Below, piece after piece: positions 28,714-37,633 of a DNA stretch of 64,000 nt. Position numbers and translations under genes: made by a program. The notes beneath the pieces were generated by a model, which was given only the letters and a program-made list of their open reading frames with translations, did no database searches and had not been told where the DNA came from. The DNA is from Prevotella dentasini JCM 15908 (GTDB lineage Bacteria > Bacteroidota > Bacteroidia > Bacteroidales > Bacteroidaceae): assembly GCF_000614065.1 (NCBI RefSeq), contig NZ_BAKG01000003.1, positions 1 through 64,000 of the forward strand, given 5' to 3'. Numbering within the stretch: the stretch's first letter is position 1; each line of letters starts with the position of its first letter.

Positions 28714-29832
28714 ATGAAGAAGATTATCCTAACCGCCTTGCTGCCCTTGCTGGCAGTATTCTCTGCCGTCGCCCAGACGGCAGCCGCGATTACCGTCGGC
28801 AACGCCATCGGCTACCGGCAGGAACGCCATCTCTACGAGAAGGACGGCCATTTGTCGCTCGTCTCCCTCGACTTGGAGTGGCCACGACTGCTTGCCGGCG
28901 ACGTGCAACAGCCTTTGCAGGACTACCTGACGACGTTTTTCTTCGGCACGTCAGCCCCGTCGCCCGGCGAGGCATGGGCATCATATATCCGCCCGATGGG
29001 CAACGAAGTGGGCAAGATGCCCGAAGGGGAAGGCGTGAAGGTGTCGTACTACGACCTGAAACTGCAAAATCTCTGGCTTGAGACGGGCCGTTACGTCTCG
29101 TTCATGGCTTCCGTGGAGGAGCGTAACGACACGGCGGTAGTGGCAAGACGCCTCGCCTGTTTCACCTATGACCTCATCAACCGGGCGATACTGACGCAGC
29201 AGGATGTCTTCAACCAGCGGCGTACTTGGGAAAGCTACGACTACCGCTACTCTTTCGAGCAGGCTATTGGGCAGACAATGGTCGTTGACCCGACCGAGAA
29301 GGGAGAGGTCAGGATAGACAGCGTGCCCGGCCAGTTTGCCCTTATGGGCAGCGAGGTGCGCCTCTCCATCCCCGGGACACCGGGAAAAGACCATTATGCC
29401 CTGTTGCCAGTGAGCTTTCTGGACGAGCTTTTTTCCAAATCGTTCCGCAATTGGAGGAGGATGCCGGCACGAAACGAAATCAGCGGACAGCCCATGACCG
29501 TCGTCTACGGACAGCAGGCAGCCAAGGTGTGCATGCAGCCCGACTCTGCGGCAGCGTTCCCCGGTGGCAATCGGGCATTGTCCGACTTCATTGGGCAGTA
29601 TATGACGCTTCCCCCTGCCGTCCTGCCCAGCGGAAGGGTGATGGCAAGTTTTCTTATCGACGACGCGGGCGCGGTGCAATGCCTGACGGCTCTTCCCACA
29701 ACGGCTTCCTACGATGGCCGTCTCTGTAGGGCGGTTGTGGATGCCCTGCGTGTGATGCCCCGGTGGAAGCCTGCGCAGGTGGGCGGAAAGCCGGTCTGGT
29801 CGCACATCGTCTTCCCCCTCAACATCAATTAG
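28714..29832 (+). CDS. secreted protein with RsiV-like and TonB C-terminal domains
   Basis: The 372-residue protein has a cleavable signal peptide (MKKIILTALLPLLAVFSAVAQ). A middle domain resembles RsiV/DUF3298 (YDLKLQNLWLETGRYVSFMASVEE...ILTQQDVF). The C-terminal domain is TonB-C-like (about 290-372: FPGGNRALSDFIGQYM, GRVMASFLIDDAGAV, VVDALRVMPRWKPAQVGGKPVWSHIVFPLNI). Unlike true TonB it has no membrane anchor and no Pro-rich spacer, so it probably does not transduce energy. DUF3298 proteins often bind lysozyme or sit in the envelope. Domain calls are by eye. Confidence 0.7.
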   Translation: MKKIILTALLPLLAVFSAVAQTAAAITVGNAIGYRQERHLYEKDGHLSLVSLDLEWPRLLAGDVQQPLQDYLTTFFFGTSAPSPGEAWASYIRPMGNEVGKMPEGEGVKVSYYDLKLQNLWLETGRYVSFMASVEERNDTAVVARRLACFTYDLINRAILTQQDVFNQRRTWESYDYRYSFEQAIGQTMVVDPTEKGEVRIDSVPGQFALMGSEVRLSIPGTPGKDHYALLPVSFLDELFSKSFRNWRRMPARNEISGQPMTVVYGQQAAKVCMQPDSAAAFPGGNRALSDFIGQYMTLPPAVLPSGRVMASFLIDDAGAVQCLTALPTTASYDGRLCRAVVDALRVMPRWKPAQVGGKPVWSHIVFPLNIN

Positions 29833-29884
29833 CAGTTGTAAAGATTCTTCGCAATCGCTCATCCGCAATGCTCGTTTCGCCTTG

Positions 29885-29946
29885 CGAAAGGGGCTTGGCG
29901 GTCTGGTCATAACGGCACTTTCGCGAGACGGAAGTGCCGTTTTCGG
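29885..29946. repeat. intergenic palindromic repeat, locus 4
   Basis: It begins CGAAAGGGGCTTGG, the arm type seen at 19239, and continues into AACGGCACTTTC (29911-29922) paired with GGAAGTGCCGTT (29930-29941). It therefore combines the two arm types of loci 2 and 3. Confidence 0.7.
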
Positions 29947-30329
29947 CATGTGGCAGATACCGTTTTGCCGTCTCCTTTTTATGGCCTTGATTATCAACAG
30001 CTTACCAATCTTCGTCCCTGCTCCTGTCTGTCGTTGTGTGAGAGTGGCGGTGTATGAGTGTGTAAATTATTTTCAGACTATCCGAAATCGTGTCGGTGTA
30101 GCAACGGCTTCCACGGCGTAGTCTGTGCAGGAGGTGTTTATGACAGGGCAGAACCGTCATGCTTATGTCGTGATTTTGTCCATGCCGGGACTTCCCCTCC
30201 CCTTCATCCTGCCCTGATGGGGCTTTCTTTACCGCGGCAGGGAACGGAAGCCGCCCTGTCGGAAACGGGATATTTTACCCCGTTATGTTTTTTTTGTAGT
30301 ATAAATGTTCTGGTTTGACGGGTTTGTTG

Positions 30330-30337
30330 TATCTTTG
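30330..30337 (+). promoter_or_regulatory. -7 box of the GLPGLI operon
   Basis: TATCTTTG followed by CAA, the usual Bacteroidota -7 context, 88 bases before the first GLPGLI start. The -33 element is weak. Confidence 0.5.
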
Positions 30338-30425
30338 CAAAATAATTGAAAACCAAGCATGGAGAAACCTAAGACATGCCTTTGTGTTCTCTTTGCCTTT
30401 CCATCATTCACTTAAACATACTACA

Positions 30426-31319
30426 ATGAAGAAGACTTTGACCGTTCTCTGTTTATTATTCGTTACTCTGTCGCTGGCCGCGCAGGGTAGCCGCACTGTC
30501 TCACGCAGCATTGACGGCAAGCTGCAGGGCAAGAATATTGTCATTGACAAGGTGCAGTACCGCATCACTTACCGCACGAAGAGCGTCAACAACACCGAGG
30601 AAAGGGATTCGCTGGGCAACTACGACTACGGCATGGACGACATGCGGCTTGACATCGGCAGCAAGGTAAGCCGTTTTTACAGCTATACGCGCGAACGCTT
30701 CGACTCGATTTTGTATGCCAATATGGAGAAGGGCGATTTTGATACCAGCCCGGGTGTCAGCTCAGGTTCCATCAGGTGGGAGATGTATCGTAACTATCCC
30801 GAGGGCAAGACGTCTTTCTTCGACGCGATTTTCAGCAACCGCTACCGCATAGAGGAGCCTACGCAGCAGCCCGAATGGGAAATCGTTGCCGACAGCAGTG
30901 CTACCATCATGGGCTATCCCTGCCAGATGGCACGCACAAACTTCAAGGGCCGCACGTGGACGGCGTGGTACACGGAAGACATTCCCCTCGATTTCGGCCC
31001 GTGGAAGCTCTGTGGCCTGCCCGGCCTTATCCTCCGTGCAAGCGATGCGACGGGACAATTCATCTTCGACGGCGTCGGTCTGCAACAGCCGAAGGGCAGC
31101 TTCGACCTGATTTACAATGGCAGTAACGACATGGCGGAGCGCATCTCAATGAAGGATTTCGTCAAGACCGCCGGCAGGATTACCTTTGGCGACATCATGG
31201 CTGCGCAGGGAATAAAGATGACGGCAGAAAATACGACCATCAGTACATTCGACGGCAGCGAGGAGAATCTGGATGATGTGCTCAACCAGAAGATGCCTTA
31301 CAATCCGATTGAGCGGTAG
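30426..31319 (+). CDS. GLPGLI family protein, copy 1
   Basis: The 297-residue protein has a signal peptide (MKKTLTVLCLLFVTLSLAAQ) and the family's naming motif in LCGLPGLILRA (about residue 198). The conserved core around it (ADSSATIMGYPCQMARTNFKGRTWTAWYTEDIPLD) is complete. GLPGLI proteins are periplasmic or surface proteins of unknown function. The start at 30426 gives a proper signal peptide; the longer open frame does not. A paralog follows 48 bases later, then an outer-membrane barrel gene, suggesting one unit. Confidence 0.88.
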   Translation: MKKTLTVLCLLFVTLSLAAQGSRTVSRSIDGKLQGKNIVIDKVQYRITYRTKSVNNTEERDSLGNYDYGMDDMRLDIGSKVSRFYSYTRERFDSILYANMEKGDFDTSPGVSSGSIRWEMYRNYPEGKTSFFDAIFSNRYRIEEPTQQPEWEIVADSSATIMGYPCQMARTNFKGRTWTAWYTEDIPLDFGPWKLCGLPGLILRASDATGQFIFDGVGLQQPKGSFDLIYNGSNDMAERISMKDFVKTAGRITFGDIMAAQGIKMTAENTTISTFDGSEENLDDVLNQKMPYNPIER

Positions 31320-31367
31320 AACGGGTTTCCTCCTTAGGCGCGTTGTTGCAATAAAGTACCATAGACT

Positions 31368-32258
31368 ATGAAGAGAAAACTCCTTATCTTCGCCTTGACA
31401 TTGTTGGCACTGACCGTCCAAACGCAGGGCGTGGAGGCACAGAACGCGAGGAAAGCGAAGCACGCCAAGCCGGAAGTGGTGATAGACAAGGTGAACTACC
31501 GTATCACCTACAGCGTGAAGAGCGTCAAGGACGAAAACTATCGCGACTCGGCAGGCAACTATCGCTACGAGGATGACGTGATGCGGCTCGATATCGGCAA
31601 CAAGGTGAGCCGTTTTTATAGTTATCTGATTCAGCAAAACGATTCTGTCATTGCTGCCAAACTGGACAAAGGCAACTATTTCCCCATCCCTTCCATGAAG
31701 TATGGAAGCATGGCGTGGGTGCTCTATAAGAACTATCCCGAAGGCAAGACGGTCGTTTTCGAGAGTATGTTCAGGGATGTCTACCGCATGGAAGAAACCA
31801 CCCGGCAGCCCGGGTGGAACATCGTTGCCGACAGCAGTGCCACCATCATGGGCTATTCCTGCCAGATGGCACGCGCGAACTTCAAGGGCCGCACGTGGAC
31901 GGCGTGGTACACGGAAGACATTCCCCTCGACTTCGGCCCGTGGAAACTCTGCGGTCTGCCCGGCTTGATACTCCGTGCCTACGACGATAGCCGCCAGTAT
32001 ATCTTCGAAGGTGTCGGTTTGCAGCAGCTGGACGGAAGTGCCGATATTACCTATAGAAAGGAATACGACAAGGCGGAGACTATATCGGCGCAGGAGTTTA
32101 CGGAACTGAAGCGCAAGACAAGCCCTATTGACCAGCTTACCGCAGCAGGAATCAAGATTAGCTTCGACGATGTTGCCATTCCTACCGACGATGGTGGTAC
32201 GGAGAGGATGGAGGATGCGTTCAGGCGCAGACAGCCTTATAACCCGATAGAGCGGTAG
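31368..32258 (+). CDS. GLPGLI family protein, copy 2
   Basis: The 296-residue paralog of the upstream gene has a signal peptide (about residues 1-25, ending VEAQ) and the LCGLPGLILRA motif; both proteins end in PYNPIER. The two copies are nearly identical over about 143 bases around the motif (8 mismatches by eye, 30882-31024 against 31821-31963) and much more different on both sides. This suggests tandem duplication with later gene conversion. It is followed by the barrel gene after 37 bases. Confidence 0.88.
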   Translation: MKRKLLIFALTLLALTVQTQGVEAQNARKAKHAKPEVVIDKVNYRITYSVKSVKDENYRDSAGNYRYEDDVMRLDIGNKVSRFYSYLIQQNDSVIAAKLDKGNYFPIPSMKYGSMAWVLYKNYPEGKTVVFESMFRDVYRMEETTRQPGWNIVADSSATIMGYSCQMARANFKGRTWTAWYTEDIPLDFGPWKLCGLPGLILRAYDDSRQYIFEGVGLQQLDGSADITYRKEYDKAETISAQEFTELKRKTSPIDQLTAAGIKISFDDVAIPTDDGGTERMEDAFRRRQPYNPIER

Positions 32259-32295
32259 TTTTATTCTGACATTCAACTTCTATATACCTGTAACT

Positions 32296-34797
32296 ATGAA
32301 ACATTTCCTACTTCTTCTGACTGTGTTTTTCAGCACACTCTCCCTCCATGCCCAGACGGAAGTAACGGGCACGGTGGTCGACTCTCTCTCGGGCGCAGCC
32401 GTAGCCAAGGCAACCGTCATGCTGACCCACGGGGGAAAGACCATCACCTTTGCCCGGACCAACGACAAAGGCGGCTTCCGGCTCACCTTGCCGGGTACGT
32501 ACCGTCTGGCAGACGTGGAGCTGCAAGCTACCTCAATGGGCTATGCGAAGAAGCGGCAGCGGATAGGCAGAGCGGCGGGAAACCGTATCGGGCTGTCGCA
32601 GAAGACGTTCGAGATGAAGGAAGTTACCGTGAAGGCAGGGCCTGTAACGGGCAGGAAGGACACCATCACCTTCGACCTGACACGCTATGCGTCCGAACGC
32701 GACAACTCGCTGAAGGACGTTCTGAAGAAGCTCCCGGGCGTAGAAGTGGCCAAGAACGGCCAGATCAGCGTCAACGGAAAGGCACTTAGCCGCTTCACCG
32801 TGGAGGGACTGGACCTCAGCGACGGCAAATACAACAAGCTGACGGAGAATATTAAGGCACAGGACGTAAAGAAAGCCGAGGTCATTGAGCACGACCAGCC
32901 TGTCAAGGCACTGCGCAATAAGGTCTATTCCGACAACGTGGCAATGAATGTAGTGCTGAAAGACTCGGCGCGCGACCAGCTTTCGTATACGCTCCGGCCG
33001 CATCTGTTGGTCGGTAAGCCCACCCACGTGGGGGGAAATGTCAACGTTATGCAGATAGGAAAGCGCAAACAGATGATGTACGACATCGCCTACGACCGTT
33101 CGGGGCAGGATGTCAATCAGAACAATCAGCGTTTTTACTTCGATTTCGGTGCGCCGCAGGCGGCGTCATTGCCCAACTGGTATTCGGTGGCTGGCCTCAG
33201 TGCGCCCATCCGCGAGGAACGCCTGCGCTTCAATACCTCCCAGAGCTATAGCCTGAACCATCTGACCAAAGGCAGGAACGACGCCGAAGTGAGGCTGGTG
33301 GCAAGTTATCTGCGCAACGTTGTCCGCCAGACCACCACCAACCGGTCGGTCTATCACTTTGCCGATATGCCTGCCCGAACCGAAGAAAGCAAGCGAATGA
33401 CATTGAGAGAGGATGCTTTCGAGATGAGCTATAACCGCAAGTTAAACAACGACGACAACTTCGGCAGCCTGAAATTCAGCATTGATGCCGCGCAGAGCGA
33501 CGCCCTCTCGCAGCTCAACAGTACGGGACACGAGGCGACAACGCAGCAGGTGCGCAATCCGGAACTGAACCTTTCGGGTTCCATCAACAAGACTTACACC
33601 ACCCGCAGGGGCACAATGAGCTGGGGTTCTATCCTCGACTATCACCATTCGCGCAATGATCTTTACCTCAATGAGGCTCGCCAGTCGCTCAACAACAACC
33701 TCTGGCATACGGAGCACAGCCTTTCTTGGAATGTTAAACGGAGATATTGGACACAGAATTACTACACTGCCTTGGGGACGGAAGCCCTCCATGTGCAGCA
33801 CAACGATGCCAAGCTGTTCCTCCAATTCCATCCTTCGTGGATGTATGAGCGCGGTCGTCTCCGCCTCAGTTTTTTCCAAAGTATTAATCTGCAACGCTAT
33901 ACGCATCTCGGAAAGTGGAACCTTCTCCTCTCGCCTAACTTCTATACGGAGTTCAAGGCCAGTAATCGGAGTGAGTCGCGGCTGACCGTCGGCTACTCAG
34001 AATCGGGAAACTCGCTGTCGCAGTTTGCCTTGGAAAAGCATCAGACCGATTACCGCTCGTTCAGCATTTCGCCCGATTTCCTGCCCGAATACCGCACGCT
34101 CTATGTCAATCTTGGCCACTCTTACAAGCGGCTTACAAAGGAATTTTTCATCAATTGGAAGTTGAACGCCAGCCGGATGTGGAGCAATTCGGTCGTCGAC
34201 ATGCAGGTCCTGAACGGTGATTATTTCTTCGCTTATCAGCAGCACAATACCCATAGCGACAACGTCAGCCTGTCCGCGACCGTCTCCAAAGGCTTCTACG
34301 ACCTCCACCTGAAGACTTCCCTTGGCGTCGGGGGAGCTTACAGCCGCGGCGACCAATACTCGCAGGGCAGTGTCATCGGCTATAGCTACAGGCAGTTGTC
34401 GTTCAACCCGACCGTCAGCTTCGCCCCTTCGTGGATGCAGGCCGACTACGAAGGTACGTTCACGCTCGGCAATTCGCACAGCGGAAGCACCTCCATGCCT
34501 ACGCTTTTCAATTGGGTACAGCGGCTGACCCTTACTTCGACGATTCGGAAAGTAGACCTTTCCGTTTCGGGAGTCTACTATCACAACGAGTTGCAGGCGT
34601 CGCCATCGGTCAATACTTTCCTTGCTGACGCCAGACTGACGTGGCGACTCCGCCGTGTCCGCCTCTCGGCTTCGCTCCGCAATCTCCTCAACAAGCGTGT
34701 CTACGCCACCACAACGTATAGCGGAGTCGGTGTATTTACCAACGAGTATGAGCTGCGTCCGAGAGAGCTGATGGTCGAAATGCAGTTCTCGTTGTAA
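32296..34797 (+). CDS. outer membrane beta-barrel protein with carboxypeptidase-like N-terminal domain
   Basis: The 833-residue protein has a signal peptide (MKHFLLLLTVFFSTLSLHAQ) and a carboxypeptidase-regulatory-like beta-sandwich (TEVTGTVVDSLSGAAVAKATVML..., about 20-100). A plug-like part follows (SLKDVLKKLPGVEVAKNGQISVNGKALSRFTVEGLDL), then a long barrel rich in aromatic-ended strands. This is the TonB-dependent-receptor-like (OMP_b-brl_3) architecture. The substrate is unknown. It directly follows the two GLPGLI genes, an association common in Bacteroidota, so the three products may work together at the outer membrane (inference). Confidence 0.85.
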   Translation: MKHFLLLLTVFFSTLSLHAQTEVTGTVVDSLSGAAVAKATVMLTHGGKTITFARTNDKGGFRLTLPGTYRLADVELQATSMGYAKKRQRIGRAAGNRIGLSQKTFEMKEVTVKAGPVTGRKDTITFDLTRYASERDNSLKDVLKKLPGVEVAKNGQISVNGKALSRFTVEGLDLSDGKYNKLTENIKAQDVKKAEVIEHDQPVKALRNKVYSDNVAMNVVLKDSARDQLSYTLRPHLLVGKPTHVGGNVNVMQIGKRKQMMYDIAYDRSGQDVNQNNQRFYFDFGAPQAASLPNWYSVAGLSAPIREERLRFNTSQSYSLNHLTKGRNDAEVRLVASYLRNVVRQTTTNRSVYHFADMPARTEESKRMTLREDAFEMSYNRKLNNDDNFGSLKFSIDAAQSDALSQLNSTGHEATTQQVRNPELNLSGSINKTYTTRRGTMSWGSILDYHHSRNDLYLNEARQSLNNNLWHTEHSLSWNVKRRYWTQNYYTALGTEALHVQHNDAKLFLQFHPSWMYERGRLRLSFFQSINLQRYTHLGKWNLLLSPNFYTEFKASNRSESRLTVGYSESGNSLSQFALEKHQTDYRSFSISPDFLPEYRTLYVNLGHSYKRLTKEFFINWKLNASRMWSNSVVDMQVLNGDYFFAYQQHNTHSDNVSLSATVSKGFYDLHLKTSLGVGGAYSRGDQYSQGSVIGYSYRQLSFNPTVSFAPSWMQADYEGTFTLGNSHSGSTSMPTLFNWVQRLTLTSTIRKVDLSVSGVYYHNELQASPSVNTFLADARLTWRLRRVRLSASLRNLLNKRVYATTTYSGVGVFTNEYELRPRELMVEMQFSL

Positions 34798-34841
34798 CGG
34801 TTTCCCTATTAAAAACAGCCCTTGCCTGTCTTTAATACGGA

Positions 34842-34859
34842 TAATTTTGCCTAATTTTG
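34842..34859 (+). promoter_or_regulatory. two overlapping -7 boxes of the receptor gene
   Basis: TAATTTTG occurs at 34842-34849 and again at 34852-34859. The -33 match is weak for either. A small hairpin (CCGAATGT/ACATTCGG) lies between the boxes and the start codon. No B12-box is visible in this 123-base gap. Confidence 0.45.
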
Positions 34860-34920
34860 CACTCCGAATGTCTGGCTGTCCCCAAACATTCGGGGCAGCG
34901 GACGCAATATTATAATTATT

Positions 34921-36993
34921 ATGTACAAACCAATTTTTAACAAGCGCAGGGCGTTGAAGTTTACCCGCTTCACCAACCACGGCTACTCGCTCTTTGCCGT
35001 TCTCGGCAAGGAAGTGATTATTGGTGTACTGAGTGTCGCAACCTTACAACATGCTACAGCCAAGGGCATCAGCGTAGAGGAAGACAAGGTTACGAGCGAC
35101 ACGGCAGTTGCCAATAGGAACGTGCTGTTGGAGGAAGTCAGCGTAACGGGAACGCGTGCGCCGCTGACGGTTAGTCAGCAGGCGAGAATGGTAACTGTAC
35201 TGAACCGCGAGGACATTCTGGCGGCCCCGGTACAAAGTGTGAACGATTTGCTGAAGTATGCCACGGGCGTGGATGTGCGTCAGAAAGGCCCCATGGGGGC
35301 ACTCACGGACGTCAGCATACGTGGAGGAAACTCCGAGCAAATCACGGTCTTGCTCAACGGCATCCCGGTTGGCGATGCGCAGACGGGACACAACGCCTTC
35401 GATTTCCCCGTAGACATCAGAGAAATCGAGCGGATAGAAGTCCTCGAAGGGCCTGCCGGCAGAGTTTATGGCACTTCCTCGTTATTGGGTGCGATAAACA
35501 TAGTAACCAAAACTCCCTCATCAACATCTTTATCTGCCCATGCCGAAGCCGGCTCCTACGGTTATCTGGGTGCAGGCGTGCGGGGCAACCTTGCCCTCGG
35601 ACGCTGGAACAACCAGCTGTCTGCCTCCTGTCTCCGCAGCGACGGCTATCTTCGCAACAAGGCAGGGCGGCTCAGTGCCGACTATCGTGCCGCAAAGGCA
35701 TTTTACCAAGGCAACTATCACGATGCCTTGGTGGCTGTCGGCTGGCACGCAGGCGTCAGTCTGAAGGACTTCGGCTCCAATACCTTCTATGGCGCAAAGT
35801 ACGACGACCAGTTTGAACACACGCTGAAGACGTTCACCGCCATTACCGCGGAGAACCTGCAGGGGGCGTTCCGTTTCCGGCCCTCCGTCTATTGGAACAG
35901 GAGCATGGACCGTTTCGAGCTGTTCCGCGACGCTCCCGGCAAATATCCTTTCAACTATCACCGGACAGACGTGTACGGGCTGAACCTCAACGCCTACTTC
36001 GACTGGCTGCTGGGGCGCACGGCTCTTGGGGCGGAACTGCGCAATGAAGACCTCGTGAGCACCAACCTCGGCAATCCGCTCGCCCGTGTCCGTCCTGTCC
36101 ACAAGACCGGCCGGAGCTACGAAAAGGGCTTGAACCGAACCAATATCCAGCTGATGGCAGAGCACAACGTCATTCTCGACCGCTTCACGCTGTCCGCCGG
36201 ACTCGTCGCCGTGAAGAACACGCAGGCCGACATGAACATGCGCGTTTATCCGGGCGTGGACTTCAGCTACCGGGTCGGCAGAGACTGGAAGATTTATGCC
36301 TCATACAATTCCTCGCTCCGCATGCCCTCCATCACCGAACTCTTCTATTCGGTAGGCGGACACAAGGCCAATCCTCATCTGAAGCCCGAAGAGCTGTCGG
36401 CATGGGAGGCTGGCGTGCGCTACGCTTCGGCTGCCGTAACGGGCAAGGCGAGCATCTTCTACAACCGCCACAAGAACCTTATCGACTGGATTAGCGACGG
36501 TACGACCGACGAGAAGGGCGCACCGCTCTGGCAGAGTGTCAACTATGGCAAAATCAGGACTTTGGGCGTAGAGGCTTCGTTGGACTTCAATCTCCGGCGG
36601 ATGTTCCCCTCGCAACGCCTTTTCAAGCGTTTTGAGATAGCCTATACCTACCTGAACCAGCACGAAAACGAGCATGCAGGCATTGTCAGCAAGTATGCCT
36701 TGGAGTATCTGAAGAACAAGCTGGCGTCCCATCTCTCCCTGAACGTATGGCGAAAGCTCGTCCTCGATGCCCGATACCGCTTTCAGCACCGCATGGGAAC
36801 GTATCTTGACACCGACAATGCTGTCCGCAAATATGCCGGCTACGGCGTGCTCGATGCCCGTCTGAGCTGGAGCGAAGCCACGTGGAATGTCTACGTGGAG
36901 GGCAACAACGTCCTTGGCAAGAACTATGTAGACTATGGCAACGTCGTCCAGCCGGGTGCTTGGATAGTGGCAGGTGTTGCCGTCAGCCTGTAA
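34921..36993 (+). CDS. TonB-dependent receptor, BtuB-like
   Basis: The 690-residue outer-membrane receptor opens with the extended signal region typical of Bacteroidota receptors (GYSLFAVLGKEVIIGVLSVATL). A plug domain follows (EEVSVTGTRAP, SVNDLLKYATGVDVRQKG, VSIRGGNSEQITVLLNGIPV, IERIEVLEGPAGRVYGTSSLLGAINIVTK), then a barrel ending LGKNYVDYGNVVQPGAWIVAGVAVSL. Receptors of this size and plug type take up cobalamin or other small chelates. No partner ABC genes or riboswitch are nearby, so the substrate is open. A good terminator follows at 37060. Confidence 0.88.
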   Translation: MYKPIFNKRRALKFTRFTNHGYSLFAVLGKEVIIGVLSVATLQHATAKGISVEEDKVTSDTAVANRNVLLEEVSVTGTRAPLTVSQQARMVTVLNREDILAAPVQSVNDLLKYATGVDVRQKGPMGALTDVSIRGGNSEQITVLLNGIPVGDAQTGHNAFDFPVDIREIERIEVLEGPAGRVYGTSSLLGAINIVTKTPSSTSLSAHAEAGSYGYLGAGVRGNLALGRWNNQLSASCLRSDGYLRNKAGRLSADYRAAKAFYQGNYHDALVAVGWHAGVSLKDFGSNTFYGAKYDDQFEHTLKTFTAITAENLQGAFRFRPSVYWNRSMDRFELFRDAPGKYPFNYHRTDVYGLNLNAYFDWLLGRTALGAELRNEDLVSTNLGNPLARVRPVHKTGRSYEKGLNRTNIQLMAEHNVILDRFTLSAGLVAVKNTQADMNMRVYPGVDFSYRVGRDWKIYASYNSSLRMPSITELFYSVGGHKANPHLKPEELSAWEAGVRYASAAVTGKASIFYNRHKNLIDWISDGTTDEKGAPLWQSVNYGKIRTLGVEASLDFNLRRMFPSQRLFKRFEIAYTYLNQHENEHAGIVSKYALEYLKNKLASHLSLNVWRKLVLDARYRFQHRMGTYLDTDNAVRKYAGYGVLDARLSWSEATWNVYVEGNNVLGKNYVDYGNVVQPGAWIVAGVAVSL

Positions 36994-37059
36994 CGGTCTT
37001 TGAGCGAATAGGCGGCAATGCCATTGCCGCACCGTTATCTCAACCATATACACCGTTCG

Positions 37060-37100
37060 GAGGCCTTGCCCGGTATTGGGGTAAGGCCTCTGTCTGTTTT
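37060..37100 (+). terminator. terminator of the BtuB-like receptor gene
   Basis: GAGGCCTTGCCC (37060-37071) pairs with GGGTAAGGCCTC (37079-37090), 12 bp with one G-T pair and a seven-base loop, followed by TGTCTGTTTT. Confidence 0.75.
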
Positions 37101-37215
37101 GCCGGCCCGCCTGACGGAAGCCCCTCGCAGGCTGTGCGGCATGCCTGTCCAGCAAGGATGTCTTGGCGATATGTTCAGACTGCTTCCTCCGTTCTGTTTG
37201 TCTGATGCGATGAAA

Positions 37216-37403
37216 GTATCCGTTTCATAAAGCCTTTGGACATAGTTTATTATACAAGCATGTATAGCTGATTATGCAGTCGTGTATAACTTATTATACA
37301 AACGTGTATAGTCCATGAAATGAAAGGGACGCTTTGACACAATGAAAGTGCCGTTTTCGCACGGTCAAAACGGCACTTTCATCCTACGAAAACGGCACTT
37401 TCG
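37216..37403. repeat. composite intergenic element, copy A (locus 5)
   Basis: Parts in order: GTATCC...CATAAAGCC...TTGGACATAGTTT; three tandem 22-base units (37249-37270, 37271-37292, 37293-37314), each carrying a TATACA...TGTATA-like palindrome; GAAAGGGACGCTTTGACAC; a 14-bp hairpin GAAAGTGCCGTTTT/AAAACGGCACTTTC (37344-37357 with 37367-37380); and a final CGAAAACGGCACTTTCG (37387-37403). The same parts in the same order occur reversed at 59923-60088. Neither copy contains an ORF. Confidence 0.85.
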
Positions 37404-37625
37404 TTTTTCGGTTCAGCTTGTCTCATAAATTCGTTCCGTCAGGAGCATGAAACGGCTTTGCCTCTGGCTGAAAAGCAAACAGAAAGGAAGGCGGAATACG
37501 GGAACGGTTTCGTCCGTTCCGCTTAAGTCTGCCAGAAGCCTGCGGGAGGATGTCAGAACGGCGGAACGACAGACGGTAAAAGCAAAAAAAACATAAGGCG
37601 GCTACTCATAGTCAATAGTTTTTTT

Positions 37626-37633
37626 TACCTTTG
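37626..37633 (+). promoter_or_regulatory. -7 box of murF-alr
   Basis: TACCTTTG followed by CAG, 100 bases before the start codon. No convincing -33 element. Confidence 0.45.

Larger units (their letters stand above)
29833..30425. other. intergenic region with repeat locus 4
   Basis: The 593-base gap contains the repeat cluster at 29885-29946 and, at its right end, the promoter of the GLPGLI genes. No gene is supported in between. Confidence 0.6.

Noticed and set aside
34798..34920. Cobalamin riboswitch before the BtuB-like receptor
   Set aside because: I looked for the B12-box and the long conserved core; the 123-base gap is too short and shows neither.
37249..37314. Short 22-base repeats as a mini CRISPR array
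   Set aside because: The units are directly joined without spacers and recur in the same three-unit form elsewhere.
37216..37403. Insertion sequence remnant
   Set aside because: No transposase fragment is readable in any frame; the element is kept as an unclassified repeat.
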